64,000 bases of DNA from an uncultured Lachnospiraceae bacterium (GCA_946628415.1 CAMOWK010000004.1:1-64000); one strand, 5' to 3'. Counted from the first letter of the stretch, positions 52,280-62,402 are shown. The notes: generated by a model not told the origin, from the letters alone. A program made the numbers and translations.

Positions 52280-54307
52280 ATGAGTACTAAACACAAGGTA
52301 CTGGTAAATATTACCGTTTTAATACTTATAGCGGGTATAGTGGGCTTTGTAGCAAAAACATTCTTCATTCCGGCAAGTAAACTTACAGACACCTTAAAAG
52401 GAAACATTACTGTCGACTGGGGTGTACTGCTGGATTGGCAGACATGGGCAATAGGTGCGATTGCTGCATTTCTTGTTGCACTTTTATACCTTCTGTCCGG
52501 AAACAATATGGATATGCTCGTATTTGGAAACGGAAAAGGACTTCTTGGGAGCAAAGGTAAGGTTGATGTTGTTCAGGGCTCACTTGAGAACAGCAGATTT
52601 CTTACAGATCAGGAAAGAGATAAGTACTTTCCACAGCATTCGTATAAAGAGCTTAACAATGTTAAGAAAGATGGAATTCCTGTAAGAGCCGTTCTTGATA
52701 AGAAGAAAAACCTTCAGGTTAATTTCCTGCCGGGTGCACATTCACTTATCATCGGTGCTACCGGTTCAGGTAAAACAACGACATTTATCAATCCTATGAT
52801 ACAGCTTCTTGCATCTACAGCAGCAGGAAGTTCAATGATCATGACTGACCCTAAGGGTGAGCTTTTTGATCTCCACTCCAAGTATCTGGAGTCAAGAGGT
52901 TATAAGGTTCTTCTGCTTGATCTTCGTGATACCTATTCATCCTCAAGATGGAATCCTCTTGATGGAATCTGGGATCAGTATCAGGAATATGTAGAAGCAG
53001 GAAAAGGGCTTAAGCTTCATAAGGACAACATGTCCGACTATCCGGATTTAGAGAGGATGGACGGTGAGGCTGAACCGGGAAGCGCGTGGGCAGAGTGGCG
53101 AGGCAAGGCTTATGCGGATCTTACCCACTGCCAGGATGATGTTTCAGTTACAAGACAAAGATTTTATGATGAAATGTATGAGGACTTAAATGACCTTATA
53201 TCGGTTATCTGTCCTATAGAAAATGAAAAGGATCCTGTTTGGGAGAAAGGTGCACGTTCAATCATCATGTCAACCTGTCTCGCAATGCTTGAGGATTCAG
53301 AAGATGAACGACTTGGCATGACCAGAGAAAAGTTTAACTTCTTCAATATTAACAAAGCACTTACAAACTCAGAAGATGAGTTTGCAACACTTAAAGAGTA
53401 TTTTGAAGGAAGAAGCAAACTCTCACAGGCATATACACTTTCAAGACAGGTTATGTCTGCAGCAGATACAACACTTTCTTCATATATGTCAATTACATTT
53501 GATAAGCTTAATATGTTTAACGACCGAGGACTTTGCGGTCTTACATCAGCGACGGATGTTCAGGCTGAAAAGTTTGCTGATCAGCCTACAGCACTCTTTA
53601 TGAAGATACCTGATGAAAAAGACACAAGACACGGACTTGCAGCCGTATTCATCCTTTGTATGTACAAATCACTTATCAAAGTTGCTTCAGCAAGAGAGGA
53701 CCTCTCACTTCCTAGAAATGTATATTTCATTCTCGATGAGTTTGGTAACATGCCTAAGATTGAGAAGTTCGATAAGATGATCACGGTTGGACGTTCAAGA
53801 AAGATATGGTTCAACATGGTTGTTCAGTCCTATTCACAGCTTAACAACGTTTATGGTGAGAAGGTTGCTGATATCGTTAAATCCAACTGTGGTATGAAGA
53901 TGTTCATCGGTTCCAATGATATCGGTACCTGCGAAGAGTTCTCCAAGCTTTGCGGTAACATGACAGTTCGTACAACATCAACATCTTCATCAATAGGCTC
54001 AAAGGCAGGCGAGATGAATCTTTCATCTCAGACGCAGGTTAGACCTCTTATCTATCCTTCAGAGCTGCAGATGCTTAATAATAAGGAAAGTACAGGTAAC
54101 GCTATAATCGTTACATTTGGTAACTACCCTCTTAAGACCAAATATACGCCAAGCTACCTTTGTCCATATTATAAGATGGGACGTATGAATATGGATGAAC
54201 TCAGAAGCCACATGTTCAGAGCGGATGATGTTTATTACGATCTTGATACCAGAAATGAAATAGTTCTTGGCAAGAGCGGGGATGAAGCGGAAGAAGAGAG
54301 CGCATAG
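52280..54307 (+). CDS. VirD4/TraG-type coupling ATPase
   Basis: 675 residues. Two N-terminal membrane helices (about 9-28 and 50-72), Walker A IIGATGSGKTT (about 157), Walker B YFILDEFGNMP (about 482) and MTDPKGELFDL typical of TraG proteins. An insertion at about 240-300 (acidic, DNMSDYPDLERMDGEAEPGS) falls in the all-alpha domain that selects substrates. Coupling proteins bring DNA or protein substrates to the channel. No relaxase lies nearby, so a protein substrate is possible. AGAGGAG ribosome site. Confidence 0.93.
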   Translation: MSTKHKVLVNITVLILIAGIVGFVAKTFFIPASKLTDTLKGNITVDWGVLLDWQTWAIGAIAAFLVALLYLLSGNNMDMLVFGNGKGLLGSKGKVDVVQGSLENSRFLTDQERDKYFPQHSYKELNNVKKDGIPVRAVLDKKKNLQVNFLPGAHSLIIGATGSGKTTTFINPMIQLLASTAAGSSMIMTDPKGELFDLHSKYLESRGYKVLLLDLRDTYSSSRWNPLDGIWDQYQEYVEAGKGLKLHKDNMSDYPDLERMDGEAEPGSAWAEWRGKAYADLTHCQDDVSVTRQRFYDEMYEDLNDLISVICPIENEKDPVWEKGARSIIMSTCLAMLEDSEDERLGMTREKFNFFNINKALTNSEDEFATLKEYFEGRSKLSQAYTLSRQVMSAADTTLSSYMSITFDKLNMFNDRGLCGLTSATDVQAEKFADQPTALFMKIPDEKDTRHGLAAVFILCMYKSLIKVASAREDLSLPRNVYFILDEFGNMPKIEKFDKMITVGRSRKIWFNMVVQSYSQLNNVYGEKVADIVKSNCGMKMFIGSNDIGTCEEFSKLCGNMTVRTTSTSSSIGSKAGEMNLSSQTQVRPLIYPSELQMLNNKESTGNAIIVTFGNYPLKTKYTPSYLCPYYKMGRMNMDELRSHMFRADDVYYDLDTRNEIVLGKSGDEAEEESA

Positions 54308-54331
54308 GCTTATCGATTTTTGGAGTGAATA

Positions 54332-55318
54332 ATGAGAAAACTCATACTTACATTTTTAATTATACTGTTTGCTGTTATTACACCTGTTGCATTTGGTTTT
54401 TATTCCTATGCCGAAGGCGAGGAAGAAACAACCGAGGAAGATGATAACATTGATTATACAGGTGAACTGGATATCATAACCGGAAATCCAAAATCAGAAG
54501 ATGGGGATGATGCTGCGACTGCTGAAACGGTTGTCCTCAGCAGTGGCGCGGTTTATGACAGAAAAACAGATATGTATTCATATAAGACAGTGGGTGGATC
54601 TCTTAATTGTTCTGTTGCAGATGGAATGATAGTCACAGATGAAGTCAGACTCTCCGTTACAGGTGAGTTTAATATGTCGGTTTACAGGAATGGTAATAAG
54701 CTTGAAAGTATTCCCAGCACAGTAACTCAGGCAGGAACTTATGTTTTCATAACATGGACGGATAATGCAGAAGTACAGCTTCTTACCTTCCAAATAATAA
54801 ATGAGGTTACCGGAGAACTGACTCAGTATATAATGCCTGAAGGCTTCAGTACAACAAGAATACTTCGTGACGGAACAGATGTCAGAAATACATATGGCTC
54901 TGTGGATTTAAAAGAAGAGGGCTACTATGAAATAACCTACCGTTGTTCTGCAAATCAAAAGGAGTACAAATTATCAATGCTCATCGATCACACTCCACCG
55001 GAAGTGGTATTCGAAGGTGTTGATGAAAAAGGAAGAGCTAAAGGACCGGTTACTATAACAGGTCTTGAAGAAGATGATGTTGTATATGTATATTTTAATG
55101 ATGAAGAAGGCAAAGTTGAAAAAAGTGATGTTTTAAAAGAAAGTGGTAAATATAGAGTGGTTGTGGCTGATAAGGCTGGCAATTATATTGAGAAAAGCTT
55201 TAAGATAATGATATATCTCAATGTGAAATCAGTAGTTCTGATAGCTGCAATATTTGCTATACTGATAGGTCTTGCTATTGCGCTTTACATTACCAGAAAG
55301 AGACTAAGAGTAAGATAA
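54332..55318 (+). CDS. Membrane-anchored extracellular protein of the T4SS-like operon
   Basis: 328 residues. Signal peptide or first helix (LILTFLIILFAVITPVAFGF), an acidic stretch, about 250 residues of mostly beta-strand domains (KEEGYYEITYRCSANQKEY, VVVADKAGNYIEKSFKI, both Ig-like in style) and a C-terminal helix (about 303-322) with a basic tail. No known T4SS subunit recognised. Position between VirD4 and VirB6-like genes suggests a surface or channel-capping subunit. Confidence 0.72.
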   Translation: MRKLILTFLIILFAVITPVAFGFYSYAEGEEETTEEDDNIDYTGELDIITGNPKSEDGDDAATAETVVLSSGAVYDRKTDMYSYKTVGGSLNCSVADGMIVTDEVRLSVTGEFNMSVYRNGNKLESIPSTVTQAGTYVFITWTDNAEVQLLTFQIINEVTGELTQYIMPEGFSTTRILRDGTDVRNTYGSVDLKEEGYYEITYRCSANQKEYKLSMLIDHTPPEVVFEGVDEKGRAKGPVTITGLEEDDVVYVYFNDEEGKVEKSDVLKESGKYRVVVADKAGNYIEKSFKIMIYLNVKSVVLIAAIFAILIGLAIALYITRKRLRVR

Positions 55319-55357
55319 CAATTCCGAGGTGTTTTAGTTTGCACCGGAGGTGGATAT

Positions 55358-57346
55358 ATGTTTGATGGATTATTAGATGCAATTAAATCATGGTTTATAT
55401 CGCTTCTCGAGAATACGGTATACAGACTTATCTATTATGTTGAGATTGCAGTCCTTTGGGTTGTTTCTGTCGTTGAAGATATGATGGAGATATTTACCGG
55501 GGAACAGCCTGTAAGCTATAATAATGAGGATACAGTACTCATAAATGTATTCTTCAACCATAAGGCTGTTCGAGGCATTTACGGTGCGATGGCAATGATA
55601 GGTATTGTCTTTGCATTTGTATTCGCGATAGTTGCTGTCATAAGAAAAATCTTGGATCTTAGAGATAAGCAGCAGGGCGTTACGATGGGAACTATACTTG
55701 GTAATCTTCTTAGAAGTATCCTTATCATAGCTTCTATGAACTTTATAATGCTTATATCAATTGAAGCAACCAACATACTTGTTCAGCAGGTGAGCTATGC
55801 TGTACAAAATGGTGAGGGGCTGGCCGCCGGCGGGGCCCACCATGAATTCACGGATGAAGAATACGCTGCTATGGGACGAATTATAAATACAATAGGTAAT
55901 TATTCCATTAATCCGTCCTATAGATCGAGATATAATATTAATGCCTGTTACAATGATATTCGAGCGGATTTGCAATACATGGGTAATCAGGGGGTGTTCA
56001 ATTTCCACTACGTAACTATTGATGATAGTACTAAGAAAGTTATCCCGACGTGGCAAAGTCTTATGGAGGAACTGGCCCGGGCCTATGATTATACAAGTGA
56101 AGTGGCGCTTGATTCGTATGATGACGGACTTACGAATGCCATGCTTGATTGCATGGAACTGCTTAAAGCTAACCCTAATATGAAGGTTCTGGATCATTAC
56201 GATAGACAGGAAGTGACGGCAAGTGATTCATCGGTTCCTATGGACAGAGTGCTTTTCCTTTGCGGAACCATGGGTTCTATAGGTGATTTTGCTGCAGCGC
56301 GTAATCCTGCATATAATAAGAATCCGAGCTTCTTTGATAATGTAAGACTTCCATTCTATACGGGTGAAAGTGATATATATGATTTTGATGAAGTTAGAAG
56401 AGTATTCTATGTTGATCCTCTCAACATGAATTATGTGCTTGTATATTTTGCGGCGATTGCAATTCTTAAAGAGATGATAGTTGTTATCGTTACATGTTCG
56501 GTAAGAATATTCAACCTGCTTGCACTTTATCTGGCGTCACCACTAGTTATAGCTCCTATGCCGCTTGATGATGGAGGGAAACTTAAACAGTGGATAACGG
56601 CATTTGTAGTTCAGCTTCTTACTATTGTCGGTATGGTGCTTTCGATAAGGCTTTATCTTATGTTCCTGCCTATCATTTGGAGTCCTGATTTAAAGGTAGG
56701 AAGCGGATTTGGAGGAGTAATCCTTACACTGGCCATGAAGATGCTTATAATGTATGGAGCCATTCATGGCGTTAACAGAGTAAATGGTATCTTTACCGGT
56801 ATCCTTGCAGACAGTGCCGGATATCAGGCTATATCAGCCGGTAACATGAGAGATACGGTTGAAAACAGTTCAGTTGGTCAGAAGCTTTCAGGAATGAGCG
56901 CGGGTGCTATGACTGAAAAGGTTGGCGGACAGGTTGGTAAGCTTGGTTCGTTTGTAGCAGGTAAGACAGGACTTGGTAAGGTTACTGATGCACTTGGTTG
57001 GACAAAGGATGCCAGCAAGAACTATGGACAGAAGAGCCCTGAAAAGCAGGCAGCTCAGGCTCAGACAAAAGAACGTGAGAGACAGAGGAGTATGAAAGCT
57101 CTTCAGGCCGACTATGATTACGCAAGTAAAAATGGTACTCATATAGGTGGTAAAGCGCTTAAAAAGGGTGAACTTGACAAGATGGGCAAAACCCTTAAGT
57201 ACATGGGCGATGGCAAGTCCATGAAGGAAGCAAAGAGTCTTGCCAGTGTAGATATGAAGCAGGATAAGCTTGACCTCAAGGCTGAAGCAGGTAGAGAAGC
57301 TAAGATGCTTAAGAATCCTCCTCCTTCACAGAAGGAACAGGTATAG
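55358..57346 (+). CDS. VirB6/TrbL-like polytopic membrane subunit
   Basis: 662 residues. Helices near 25-45, 75-98 and 115-138, then a long extracellular segment (about 150-360) and four or five helices (about 365-480) including LASPLVIAPMPLDDGGKLKQW, a conserved signature of Gram-positive VirB6/TrbL-like proteins. The last about 150 residues are a Gly/Lys-rich cytosolic tail (KSPEKQAAQAQTKERERQR). It should form the inner channel. GGAGGTGG precedes the ATG. Confidence 0.85.
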   Translation: MFDGLLDAIKSWFISLLENTVYRLIYYVEIAVLWVVSVVEDMMEIFTGEQPVSYNNEDTVLINVFFNHKAVRGIYGAMAMIGIVFAFVFAIVAVIRKILDLRDKQQGVTMGTILGNLLRSILIIASMNFIMLISIEATNILVQQVSYAVQNGEGLAAGGAHHEFTDEEYAAMGRIINTIGNYSINPSYRSRYNINACYNDIRADLQYMGNQGVFNFHYVTIDDSTKKVIPTWQSLMEELARAYDYTSEVALDSYDDGLTNAMLDCMELLKANPNMKVLDHYDRQEVTASDSSVPMDRVLFLCGTMGSIGDFAAARNPAYNKNPSFFDNVRLPFYTGESDIYDFDEVRRVFYVDPLNMNYVLVYFAAIAILKEMIVVIVTCSVRIFNLLALYLASPLVIAPMPLDDGGKLKQWITAFVVQLLTIVGMVLSIRLYLMFLPIIWSPDLKVGSGFGGVILTLAMKMLIMYGAIHGVNRVNGIFTGILADSAGYQAISAGNMRDTVENSSVGQKLSGMSAGAMTEKVGGQVGKLGSFVAGKTGLGKVTDALGWTKDASKNYGQKSPEKQAAQAQTKERERQRSMKALQADYDYASKNGTHIGGKALKKGELDKMGKTLKYMGDGKSMKEAKSLASVDMKQDKLDLKAEAGREAKMLKNPPPSQKEQV

Positions 57347-57383
57347 AAACACTTCGTTAAAGATCTTTATTAGAGAGTAAAAC

Positions 57384-60300
57384 ATGAGATTAATACCAGG
57401 TAAAACAAAAGTTAAGATAGAGCTATTCAAGGGTATAACTCTTCCGGATGTATTTGTAGGGGTTATTGGGCTTGGACTTGTTGCACTTTGCTCAATTTCC
57501 TCACTTCCGGGCAGATGGATATTTGCCGGAGTAGTTGCAGCCATCTTTGTCTTTCTTCTTTTTCGTTTGGAAGATGAACCGATGTATGTTTTGGCCTGGT
57601 ATATGCTCAAATATAATGCTTACCCAAGACGATTTGTCAGATTATTTAATGATGAAGCTCTCGTCGCAAGCTCAACGGGAACGAGACAGGAAATCATAGA
57701 TGCATTTTTTGAAGATGAAGAAACCAACACCTTAGAAGAAAATGCCGTTTCGACTTCCGAAGATACTGCGGAAGATGAGGGAGTCGACGCCATGGCGGAT
57801 GAGAAAACTGACGCTATGGATGATGAGTCTCTTCTGGATGAAAGAGAAAAGAAGAGACAGCTCAAATTGCTGATAAAAGAAGAAAATAAGATTCTTAAGA
57901 GCAAGACTGCCACTGAAGAAGAAAAGAATGCCGTATGGCAGGCAAGGGCAGACAGATCAGCAGCAAAGAAAAAGGAAAAAGGTGAGGCGAAAGATTCATC
58001 ATCGCATTATGAAGAAGTAAATGACATTATGCCATTTACCGGAATCTCTGACGGATTCATTGAATATGGAGGAGAATACTACGGAGCGGTCATCGAGATT
58101 GATCCGATTGAATTCAGATTCTTCTCTGAACATAGAAGGAATAATTCGATTGAAAATTGCTTCGGTAAAGTTCTTAGGGGCCTTACCGGAGATTTTGGCG
58201 CTAATATAGTAAAGGTTCAAAGACCTATAATATATGACTCATACAGGGATGCAGAATACGAAAAGCTGAATCAGCTTAAGAAGTCATATGAAAGCGGTCT
58301 TCTTACTGAAGAAGAATTACAGGCGAGAGTGGAGATCCAGTATGACAGGATCAATTCTGTTATAGAACTTTGTGAGGATAATAAAGTAATAGAACCATTC
58401 TACTATCTGGTTCTTTTTGAGAAAGACAGAGACAGACTTGATACTGTAATGAGGCAGGCTGTTATTTCTCTTGAGCAGGCAGAACTTGTTGTAAGAAGAC
58501 TTGGAACAAGAGAACTTGCGCTTTTCCTTAAATACACAAATTCTCTGGATTTTGATGAGAAGGAACTGGACAATATAGAGCCTGAACAGTGGGCAACGTG
58601 GGCAATGCCGGAAACTCTTAAATTCTCTATGAGAAAAGTGGAGGTTAACGGAATTATTACCCACAATTTGAGAGTTATATCATTCCCGGCTATAGTCGGT
58701 GATTCATGGCTTGCAGGTGTTATGTCCTTCCCGAGTACCAAGGTTATGGTTAAAATATCACCTATGGACAGGGAGAAGGCTATCCGTGCCATCGACCGTT
58801 CGCTTTCAGAACTCCGTGGTCAGTACATGACAACCAGCATAGATTCTAAAATGCTGGAACTCGAAGAACATATAGCAACACTTTCGTCGCTTCTTGTTAC
58901 TCTTCAGAGAGATAATGAGATGCTTATGTCGGTAAATGTTTATGTTACTGCATATGACGGACTTCTTACCAGCAGGGATCCGCTTCTTAATGAGGATTTT
59001 GATACGCTCATGCCATATGTTTCTGATATGAAGAAGACACTTAAGAGAAGCTGGAATGAAGCGGGACTTACCCTTTCGGGAATGGATTTCCTTCAGCTTC
59101 AGGCATTTATTGGCTCACAGGTTTCCAATTATGACCCTATGATCAAGGAGTCAAGAGGAATACCGACTAATACGATAGCGGCTATGTTCCCGTGGATATA
59201 CGCTCATATATCAGATGTAGGCGGTATCAATCTCGGAACTGCTGACGGGGTTCCTGTATTTATAGACTTCTTTAAGAGAAATGAAGAGCGAGTTAACTCT
59301 AATATGGTTATCGTAGGTAAGTCCGGTTCCGGTAAATCTTACGCTACAAAATCGCTCCTAACAAATCTTGCATCTGAAGACACGAAAGTGTTTATCTTAG
59401 ACCCGGAGAATGAGTATTCGGAACTTGCTCATACTCTTCATGGTAAGATTATAAATGTAGGTAATGCAAAGTATGGAAGACTTAATCCTTTCCACATAAT
59501 AACTGCACTTGATGACGATGAAGCAGGTGAAGAAGGCGGCGGACCGGGTGGAAGCTTTGCAACCCATCTTCAGTTCCTTGAGGAGTTCTTCAAGCAGATA
59601 CTTCCTGATATAGACAGGGATGCTCTTGAGTATCTCAATTCCCTTGTTGAGAGAATGTATCTGAATTATGGTATCACTCCTGATACAGACCTTTCAGGTT
59701 ATCAGGCAGATGATTACCCGATATTCGATGATCTTTATGACATCATCCTTCAGGAATTTGAAAGGACCAATAATGAATACTTAAGACAGCTTCTTCGTTC
59801 ACTTGTAAACTACATTGCTAAGTTTGCAACCGGCGGACGAAATGCGAATATCTGGAATGGACCATCTACAATTACTACAGATGAGAACTTCTCAGTATTT
59901 AACTTCCAGTCTATGCTTGCCAACAGGAATACAACCATAGCAAATGCACAGATGCTTCTTGTTCTTAAGTATATAGATAATGAAATCATAAAGAACAGGG
60001 ACTACAACCTGAAATACGGCCTTAAACGTAAGGTTGTAGTTGTAATCGATGAGGCACATGTTTTCATTGATACAAAATTCCCTGTAGCACTTGACTTCAT
60101 GTTCCAGCTTGCAAAACGTATACGTAAGTATAATGGTATGCAGATTGTTATTACACAGAACATAAAAGACTTTGTAGGCAGTGAAGAGATAGCGCGTAAG
60201 TCAACAGCTATTATCAATGCCTGCCAATACAGCTTCGTATTTGGACTTGCTCCAAATGATATGGATGACCTTTGCAAGCTTTATGAAAAGGCCGGAGGAA

Positions 60301-62084
60301 TCAATGAAAGTGAGCAGGAGGATATCCTGGGTGCTAAAAGGGGACAGGCATTCGTAATAATGAGCCCTACATCGAGATCCTCGTTTGGTATCGAAGTACC
60401 GGAGTCTTTCGTTGATATGTTTGAAAATCCGAACTTTGAAAGTAATTACTTCTATGGTGAGGATGGTGCAGAAGTCTGGGAAGACTTTGTGGCAGAAAGC
60501 AGAGAAGCTCATGACAAAAGTTATGATGAACGCAAGCGAATTGAAACTGAAGATAAGATTACCATAGATAGAACAGGTACACTTACATTCAGTGAGATAA
60601 CAGAAGAAGAGGCTGAACAGGTTAAAGCCGAAAGAATGCCTGCTGAAAGCGCAGTTGATAAGATGATTGCTGCGGAGGAAGCTGTTAATCGTAAAGAATA
60701 TGAGATGGCTGTAGGAAGGTTCGGTGGTATAAATCTTACCGAAACTACTGAAGATATTGGCACTTCAGGTCTTACCTTCAGTGAGATTGATGAGACGGAT
60801 GCTGACTTCAGCAAGTCAGGCGGCTCAGGTCTTACCTTCAGTGAGATATCGGAAGATGAATATAATAACGATGACGACTTCGAACTTTCATATCCTGACG
60901 AAGATTCTCATTACAGAACTGAGAAAAAGAAACGTTCAACAGGTTCTAGGGTAAGAGAAGATGAAGAGACTATGAGGGTAGCTGCTCAGGCTATGCCGGT
61001 AAGAGGTAAGGAGACCTTTTCAGAAAGCTACCTTAAGTCTACACTTGAAGAGTTTAAGAAGTCTATCCGAGAGGAAATGGAACGTGAGCTTGCAGAAAAG
61101 GTTAAGTGGATGACACTTGGTGCAGGTCTTGCGATGAATAATATGGAGGGACAAAAAACTGCACCTCCTTATGGTTCACCTGATCTTACTCTTAATAGAG
61201 AGGCATTTCCGGAGAGATATTCTGATGACGAAAATGAGGAAGAGAGCTTCTTTGTTGGTGATGATTCAGAAGAAGATGAGGAAGAAAGCTTCTTCGCTGG
61301 TGATGAGTCAGAAGATGAATATGACGAAGATGAAGAAGAAAGCTTCTTCGTTGGTGATGAGTCAGAAGATGAATATGACGAAGATGAGGAAGAAAGCTTC
61401 TTCGTTGGTGATGAGTCAGAAGATGAATATGACGAAGATGAGGAAGAAAGCTTCTTCGTTGGTGATGAGTCAGAAGATGAATATGACGAAGATGAAGAAG
61501 AAAGCTTCTTCAATGATGATTTAGATGAGGAAGAAGATATGCGTGATTCAGAATATATAAATGATGAAGAACTTGATGAATCATACGATTATGATTCCGA
61601 ATCTGATGATGAAAGAATTGAGGATGAAGGTTACTCGTCAGATGATGATTCAGATTATGATTCAGACAGCGATGAAGAAGATGATTCAGACGACTACGAA
61701 TATGATTCGGACGACGAAGATGAGGAATACTCGTCAGATGATGATTCAGACGACTACGAATATGATTCAGACGATGAAGATGAAGATTACTCTCTTGATG
61801 ATGATGACGAAGAAGAAGACTATGCATTAAATGATGACGACGATGAAGAATACGACGATGATGATGACATGGACTTCGATGACGACGACATGGACAGCCT
61901 GTTCGATGACGGTGAAGAATATGAACCTGCACCGTTCCTGTTCTCAGAGCTTTTAGCTGAGGCTGCAGAGGAGTACGCTTCCATGGATCTTGATGAAAGA
62001 ATGGAAGAATCAGGTGAACTTGTTATGGAGATTACTCTTGAAGAATTAGTAGATTATATTAAGAAACAGCGTAAGAAGAAATAA
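57384..62084 (+). CDS. Giant VirB4/TraE-type ATPase with PrgI-like head and acidic repeat tail
   Basis: 1566 residues, roughly twice the usual VirB4 length. Residues 1-85 contain two membrane helices and resemble PrgI/VirB3. The VirB4 core (about 200-1030) has Walker A VGKSGSGKSYATKS (about 642) and Walker B VVVIDEAHVFID (about 884). Then come three LTFSEI motifs (1067, 1130, 1150), a helix (about 1210-1245), and an Asp/Glu/Ser tail from about 1275 to 1510 with four 18-residue repeats. A conserved-looking end follows (PFLFSELLAEAAEEY to VDYIKKQRKKK). VirB4 powers pilus assembly and transport; the tail's role is unknown. Confidence 0.92.
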   Translation: MRLIPGKTKVKIELFKGITLPDVFVGVIGLGLVALCSISSLPGRWIFAGVVAAIFVFLLFRLEDEPMYVLAWYMLKYNAYPRRFVRLFNDEALVASSTGTRQEIIDAFFEDEETNTLEENAVSTSEDTAEDEGVDAMADEKTDAMDDESLLDEREKKRQLKLLIKEENKILKSKTATEEEKNAVWQARADRSAAKKKEKGEAKDSSSHYEEVNDIMPFTGISDGFIEYGGEYYGAVIEIDPIEFRFFSEHRRNNSIENCFGKVLRGLTGDFGANIVKVQRPIIYDSYRDAEYEKLNQLKKSYESGLLTEEELQARVEIQYDRINSVIELCEDNKVIEPFYYLVLFEKDRDRLDTVMRQAVISLEQAELVVRRLGTRELALFLKYTNSLDFDEKELDNIEPEQWATWAMPETLKFSMRKVEVNGIITHNLRVISFPAIVGDSWLAGVMSFPSTKVMVKISPMDREKAIRAIDRSLSELRGQYMTTSIDSKMLELEEHIATLSSLLVTLQRDNEMLMSVNVYVTAYDGLLTSRDPLLNEDFDTLMPYVSDMKKTLKRSWNEAGLTLSGMDFLQLQAFIGSQVSNYDPMIKESRGIPTNTIAAMFPWIYAHISDVGGINLGTADGVPVFIDFFKRNEERVNSNMVIVGKSGSGKSYATKSLLTNLASEDTKVFILDPENEYSELAHTLHGKIINVGNAKYGRLNPFHIITALDDDEAGEEGGGPGGSFATHLQFLEEFFKQILPDIDRDALEYLNSLVERMYLNYGITPDTDLSGYQADDYPIFDDLYDIILQEFERTNNEYLRQLLRSLVNYIAKFATGGRNANIWNGPSTITTDENFSVFNFQSMLANRNTTIANAQMLLVLKYIDNEIIKNRDYNLKYGLKRKVVVVIDEAHVFIDTKFPVALDFMFQLAKRIRKYNGMQIVITQNIKDFVGSEEIARKSTAIINACQYSFVFGLAPNDMDDLCKLYEKAGGINESEQEDILGAKRGQAFVIMSPTSRSSFGIEVPESFVDMFENPNFESNYFYGEDGAEVWEDFVAESREAHDKSYDERKRIETEDKITIDRTGTLTFSEITEEEAEQVKAERMPAESAVDKMIAAEEAVNRKEYEMAVGRFGGINLTETTEDIGTSGLTFSEIDETDADFSKSGGSGLTFSEISEDEYNNDDDFELSYPDEDSHYRTEKKKRSTGSRVREDEETMRVAAQAMPVRGKETFSESYLKSTLEEFKKSIREEMERELAEKVKWMTLGAGLAMNNMEGQKTAPPYGSPDLTLNREAFPERYSDDENEEESFFVGDDSEEDEEESFFAGDESEDEYDEDEEESFFVGDESEDEYDEDEEESFFVGDESEDEYDEDEEESFFVGDESEDEYDEDEEESFFNDDLDEEEDMRDSEYINDEELDESYDYDSESDDERIEDEGYSSDDDSDYDSDSDEEDDSDDYEYDSDDEDEEYSSDDDSDDYEYDSDDEDEDYSLDDDDEEEDYALNDDDDEEYDDDDDMDFDDDDMDSLFDDGEEYEPAPFLFSELLAEAAEEYASMDLDERMEESGELVMEITLEELVDYIKKQRKKK
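61281..61496 (+). repeat. Four 54-bp tandem repeats in the VirB4 tail
   Basis: GAAGAAAGCTTCTTCG recurs at 61281, 61335, 61389, 61443 and 61497, exactly 54 bp apart. Each unit encodes EESFFxGDESEDEYDEDE and units are nearly identical at DNA level. Near-perfect identity points to recent expansion. Confidence 0.93.
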
Positions 62085-62099
62085 TACGGAGGAAATTGG

Positions 62100-62399
62100 A
62101 TGGACGTTAAGCTCATTTCAAGAGGAAATGAGGGCGAACTTTTACTCTCCGGCGATCTTGATACAAAGACAGCCAGAGATGCGGATGCACTCTTTTCCCA
62201 GATGGCAGACAGATTTAAGAATATCATCCTGAATATGAATGATCTTGAGTACGTTTCGAGTGCGGGACTCAGATGTATTAGAAATCTTTATATTAAACTT
62301 AATCAGAAAGACGGTAAGTTACTTCTTACCGGTGTTAATGAAAATGTCATGGAAGTTTTTGAAATGACAGGGCTTGCAGGTCTTTTAAATATTCGTTAG
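62100..62399 (+). CDS. STAS-domain protein (anti-sigma factor antagonist type)
   Basis: 99 residues, a single STAS domain: LLSGDLDTKTARDADALF, LEYVSSAGLRCIRN (Ser at the usual phosphorylation site) and EVFEMTGLAGLLNI. SpoIIAA/RsbV-type proteins bind anti-sigma kinases when dephosphorylated. It closes the T4SS-like operon, 15 nt after VirB4, with GGAGG ahead of its ATG. No kinase or sigma gene is adjacent; the RsbU-type phosphatase at 35995 is the only potential partner seen. Confidence 0.9.
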   Translation: MDVKLISRGNEGELLLSGDLDTKTARDADALFSQMADRFKNIILNMNDLEYVSSAGLRCIRNLYIKLNQKDGKLLLTGVNENVMEVFEMTGLAGLLNIR

Positions 62400-62402
62400 G
62401 GC

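Noticed and set aside
61281..61550. CRISPR-like regular repeats
   Set aside because: The 54-bp units are directly adjacent with no unique spacers, and encode protein in frame.
61169..61932. Ser-rich and His-rich minus-strand frames over the VirB4 tail
   Set aside because: They are complements of GAA/GAT/TCA-rich coding repeats and have no start signals.
47549..62399. Integrative conjugative element
   Set aside because: No relaxase, integrase, excisionase or direct-repeat border is visible; the call stays open because the window ends soon after.
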